This document shows, in pieces, positions 31,948 through 34,457 of a stretch of 34,457 nt of DNA. How positions within the stretch are numbered: the stretch's first letter is position 1; every line of letters starts with the position of its first letter. Below the pieces are notes generated by a model that saw only the letters and a program-made list of their open reading frames with translations, did not search any database and was not told the origin of the DNA. The translations under genes and the position numbers were made by a program. Origin of the DNA: an uncultured Clostridia bacterium (GTDB taxonomy: Bacteria > Bacillota > Clostridia > TANB77 > CAG-508); assembly GCA_944386695.1 (NCBI GenBank), contig CALXCB010000012.1:1-34457 (forward strand), read 5' to 3'.

Positions 31948-32493
31948 ATGCTAAATAATATAATATTTGACCTAGGAAATGTAATATTAAAGAATACTCC
32001 ATCAGTTGTTTTAGAAAATTTAAAAATATCCAATGAATTATATCAACTTATTAAAAATAAGTATTTTGATAATTGGAAAGAGTTAGATTTAGGAAATGAA
32101 ACTTTACTAGAACATTTTAATAATTGTAAAATAGATTCATATATAGATGATAATATAAAAGAAAGATTATTAAACTATTATAAATATAGACCTTTTAATA
32201 ATAAGATAATTGAATTAATGAATAATCTGAAAAACAATAAGTACAACATTTTTATATTATCAAATAATAATAGAGAAGCATATGAATATTTAATAAAATT
32301 ACCTATATTAAAATGTGTAGATGGTTGGATTGTATCATGTTATTATCATATTCTAAAACCTGACAAGAAAATATTTATAAAATTATTTGAAACATTTAAA
32401 ATTAAACCAGAAGAAAGTTTCTTTATTGATGATAAAGCAGAAAATATTAATGTTGCAAAAGAACTTGTAATTCTGCAATGGTTTCAGCTTTAG
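31948..32493 (+). CDS. HAD-family phosphatase with abnormal C-terminus
   Basis: This haloacid dehalogenase-like hydrolase is probably a small-molecule phosphatase of the YihX type (181 aa). Visible are motif I FDLGNV (nucleophile Asp8), motif II in IFILSNNNRE, the motif III lysine in LKPDKKIF and motif IV FIDDKAENI. After AKEL the usual last strand and helix (G-x-x-x-x-x-F) are replaced by VILQWFQL and a stop. In the next frame an unrelated reading frame begins at the same place (TCNSAMVSALVS...). The gene thus appears joined to foreign sequence at about 32463 and may be inactive or slightly shortened (typical length is about 195-205). ACGAGGAGA precedes the ATG. Confidence 0.75.
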   Translation: MLNNIIFDLGNVILKNTPSVVLENLKISNELYQLIKNKYFDNWKELDLGNETLLEHFNNCKIDSYIDDNIKERLLNYYKYRPFNNKIIELMNNLKNNKYNIFILSNNNREAYEYLIKLPILKCVDGWIVSCYYHILKPDKKIFIKLFETFKIKPEESFFIDDKAENINVAKELVILQWFQL

Positions 32494-32797
32494 TAAGTTT
32501 ATATAATGACGATAGAAAATTAGGACTTTCAGAATGTAGATTAGATGGTGGAGATTTTATGCTAGAAAAAGGTTTTGAAAGCGAAAATTTAGATATAGAA
32601 AATATATTAAAAAATATGAAACTAATTGCAGCAAGAAATATGATTGAAATGTCTTTAGAAGAGTATATTTCACAAATGAGAAGAGAACTTTTAGGAAAAA
32701 GATAAAATGTGCAATAACGGAAAAAGAAGTTGAAGAAGGAATACAAAATGGTTTAGAACTAAGGGATAAGAGCAAACGAAATCAACTTGATAGATAA
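32466..32797 (+). pseudogene. Remnant of an unrecognised gene, frameshifted
   Basis: Two protein-like stretches follow each other in different frames. The first (bases 32466-32705) reads CNSAMVSALVSLYNDD, SECRLDGGDFMLEKGF and ends MRRELLGKR. The second (about 32705-32797) reads KCAITEKEVEEGIQNGLEL and ends RNQLDR. There is no ribosome site before the ATG at 32478, which lies inside the HAD gene. I do not recognise the parent family. The most economical view is the 3' part of one gene, fused by deletion to the HAD gene and broken by a frameshift near 32700. The rest of the gap to 32871 is A+T-rich and shows nothing. Confidence 0.5.
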
Positions 32798-32870
32798 ATT
32801 AGATTAAAACTAGAAAAGTAGAAAAATAAAAAAGAATGAAAATAAGAAAAATAACACCAATGAAAATTTA

Positions 32871-32922
32871 CAATAAATAGGACTGATAGTTAGTTGAAAA
32901 TATCAGTCCTTTATTGTATAAT
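32871..32922 (+). promoter_or_regulatory. Terminator-like hairpin overlapping the PHP gene promoter
   Basis: CAATAAA-TAGGACTGATA (from 32871) pairs with TATCAGTCC-TTTATTG (ending 32916), a strong hairpin followed by T-rich sequence. TTGAAA (32894-32899) in its loop and TATAAT (32917-32922) just after it are 17 bp apart and form a good promoter. The same bases can end upstream transcription and start the next transcript. Confidence 0.65.
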
Positions 32923-32960
32923 TATAACAGAAATTAGTAATTTGTAAGGAGTAGCTTAAA

Positions 32961-33845
32961 ATGATAGATTTACACTTGCATACCAATTATTCAGATGGCA
33001 CAGATTCAGTAGAAGAATTATTAAACAAAGCAGAAAAGCAGAAACTAGAAATTATATCTATTACGAACCATAATTCTGTTGATGCATATTTTGAATTAGA
33101 GAAAATGCCAAATATTAGAAAAAAGTTTAGTGGAGAAATTGTGATTGGCTCAGAAATAAAGACAATATTTGATGATGTTAATATAGAAATATTGGCTTAT
33201 GGAATTGAGTATAAAAAAATTAATATAAAAAAAGAAAATCAGATGGAAGTTCAAAATGATGCACTAAAGCATTTTGCGAATATTGCTAAGTCTATGGGAC
33301 TTAAAGTAAATGAAAAAATACGTGTTGATATTACAAATCCAAACAAACTTTATGGGTGTTGGGTATTCTGTGATGAAATACTTAAATATAAAGAAAATGA
33401 TGAAATATTAAAAAAAATAGGAAAAATAGACAGAAAAACTTTTTATAGAGAGCATGAAGGAAATAAGAAAAGTCCATTTTATTATAATACTTCAAAATAT
33501 TATGATGACTGTCAAACTTTAATAAATAAAATACATGAAGCAGGCGGATTAGCATTTTTAGCACATGGGTTAATATATTCATTTGATGATAATAGATATT
33601 ATATAGAAAAAATATTAAGAACAACTGATATTGATGGTTTAGAATGTATATATCCATTATTTAGTTATAATGATAGGAAATTTATGATTACTTTATGTAA
33701 AAAATATAAAAAATTTATGTCAGGTGGTTCTGATTATCATGCAAATAACAAACCTACAACTTCTATGGGAACTGGGATAAATAATAACATATTAGTTGAA
33801 AAGAAATTAGTGAAAGATTGGATTAATTATGTAAAAAAAATTTAA
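32961..33845 (+). CDS. PHP-domain metal-dependent phosphoesterase
   Basis: This is a 294-aa hydrolase of the polymerase-and-histidinol-phosphatase superfamily, possibly acting on nucleotides or sugar phosphates. The metal ligands are MIDLHLHTNYSDG (His5, His7), NHNSVDAYFEL, the Glu in GSEIKT, LAHG and GGSDYHA near the C-terminus. An extra helical region of about 90 residues lies between the Glu motif and AGGLAFLAHG. It resembles the TrpH/YciV-like branch, but the insertion makes the substrate uncertain. TAAGGAG precedes the ATG, and a promoter lies 39 bp upstream, so it is probably a single-gene unit. Confidence 0.85.
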   Translation: MIDLHLHTNYSDGTDSVEELLNKAEKQKLEIISITNHNSVDAYFELEKMPNIRKKFSGEIVIGSEIKTIFDDVNIEILAYGIEYKKINIKKENQMEVQNDALKHFANIAKSMGLKVNEKIRVDITNPNKLYGCWVFCDEILKYKENDEILKKIGKIDRKTFYREHEGNKKSPFYYNTSKYYDDCQTLINKIHEAGGLAFLAHGLIYSFDDNRYYIEKILRTTDIDGLECIYPLFSYNDRKFMITLCKKYKKFMSGGSDYHANNKPTTSMGTGINNNILVEKKLVKDWINYVKKI

Positions 33846-33943
33846 ATATTAGTACCATAATATTTAAATCTAAAGAATATAACAAATTACAATTAAGTAT
33901 TTTAATGAATATTGTAACATTTTAATATGCAAGTAAGTTTTAG

Positions 33944-34321
33944 TTATATCTATTATATGGATATATCCCTACAGGAGCAATTATTTCTAATATTCAAGAT
34001 ATGTCAAAAGATTTAGAAATACTAATCACATTTGATGAAAATTGTGTAATAAAGACGCAAGAGCCATTAAAAGATGTGAATGTGGTTAATGAAATTTATG
34101 ATATGTTTGATGTAAATGTTGATAGTGTGGGAATGACATGGATGATAGATAATAAGAACAATATTATATGGCATAATGGAGCTACTACAAATTTCAATAG
34201 TTATATTGGATTTAACAGAGAAAAGAAAGTTGGAGTTGTGGTTTTATCAAACATATCTCCACAAAAAGATGTTAATATGACTTTAATAGGAAATAGAATA
34301 ATGCACGAACTGTTATATTAG
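33944..34321 (+). pseudogene. 5'-truncated beta-lactamase-like serine hydrolase
   Basis: Only the C-terminal part of a class C beta-lactamase/penicillin-binding-like hydrolase is present. The frame opens after a TAG at 33941-33943 and reads LYGYIPTGAIISNIQDMSKDL. GMTWMIDNKNNIIWHNGATT and NSYIGFNREKKVGVVVLSN follow. HNG stands for the KTG-type third motif. The SxxK nucleophile and YxN motifs are missing, and there is no ribosome site before the internal ATG at 34001. The 98 bp before the fragment (33846-33943) hold no other gene. Deletion of the first two thirds of the gene is the simplest explanation. Confidence 0.75.
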
Positions 34322-34381
34322 TCAATACAGCTAATTGAAATTAATTTCTAGAATAATATAAAGTAGAAGGGAAAATTTAAA

Positions 34382-34457
34382 ATGAATAAACTTAAAATTG
34401 GAATTTTCTTAATAATATTAGGGAATATATTATATTTATCATATATATTTTTTACTG
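34382..34457 (+). CDS. Start of a membrane protein (3' end outside window)
   Basis: Twenty-five codons are visible: MNKLKIGIFLIILGNILYL and onward into a hydrophobic stretch, so either a signal sequence or a first membrane helix. AGAAGGGA precedes the ATG at about 9 bp. The product cannot be named from this fragment. Confidence 0.6.
   Translation, partial: MNKLKIGIFLIILGNILYLSYIFFT

Noticed and set aside
34001..34321. Independent small protein from ATG at 34001
   Set aside because: No ribosome site, and the family-like sequence continues upstream of that ATG, so it is an internal Met of a truncated hydrolase.

Overview
The window is an A+T-rich chromosomal segment, nearly all of it coding on the + strand, with strong AGGAGG-type ribosome binding sites, frequent TTG starts and consensus TTGACA-N17-TATAAT promoters. 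The gene families (ireB-ruvX-DUF1292, disA, an LPXTG surface protein, a YhaN-like ATPase, accB/C/D/A with fab genes, a probable 6S RNA) point to a low-GC Gram-positive bacterium, most likely an uncultured gut-type member of the Clostridia. Two features are unusual for that group: ribosomal protein L27 starts directly at MAHHVG without the usual cleaved Firmicutes extension, and the valyl-tRNA synthetase looks archaeal in type. No tRNA, rRNA or CRISPR array was seen.

Layout. 1-1746: 3' part of valS. 1983-6134: two secreted proteins, an alpha/beta hydrolase and a sortase-anchored surface protein with a PGEE repeat. A 267-bp MITE-like element flanked by a 10-bp direct repeat lies between them. 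6183-9277: a two-gene nuclease/ATPase operon (SbcD/YhaO-like and YhaN-like) behind a promoter with a LexA-like box. 9415-9635: a structured RNA, probably 6S RNA. 9661-10641: a DUF1189-like membrane protein.

10717-21133 is a fatty acid synthesis block: acyl-CoA/ACP synthetase, a short biotin ligase, fabD, fabG, fabF, accB, fabZ, accC, accD, accA, fabI. AccB carries the biotin attached by the ligase; AccC and AccDA make malonyl-CoA; FabD loads malonate on ACP; FabF/G/Z/I elongate. No ACP, FabH or recognisable regulator gene is in the block. Four intergenic gaps hold long near-perfect palindromes of two related kinds, and accB is preceded by a seven-codon mini-ORF that has the only good ribosome binding site there.

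21155-22041: rplU-rpmA with a leader hairpin. 22067-26200: pgi, acyl-ACP thioesterase, disA (c-di-AMP synthase) and a membrane-anchored cyclophilin. 26266-31358: an operon of a small two-helix membrane protein, a TadZ-like protein with AT-hook motifs and a degenerate P-loop, a membrane GAF protein with a degenerate GGDEF domain, then ireB, ruvX and a DUF1292 protein. I consider the first three genes of that operon the best candidate for an undescribed system.

31386-34457: a less ordered end with a small membrane protein, a HAD phosphatase with an abnormal C-terminus, decayed gene fragments, a PHP-domain phosphoesterase, a 5'-truncated beta-lactamase-like pseudogene and the start of a membrane protein.
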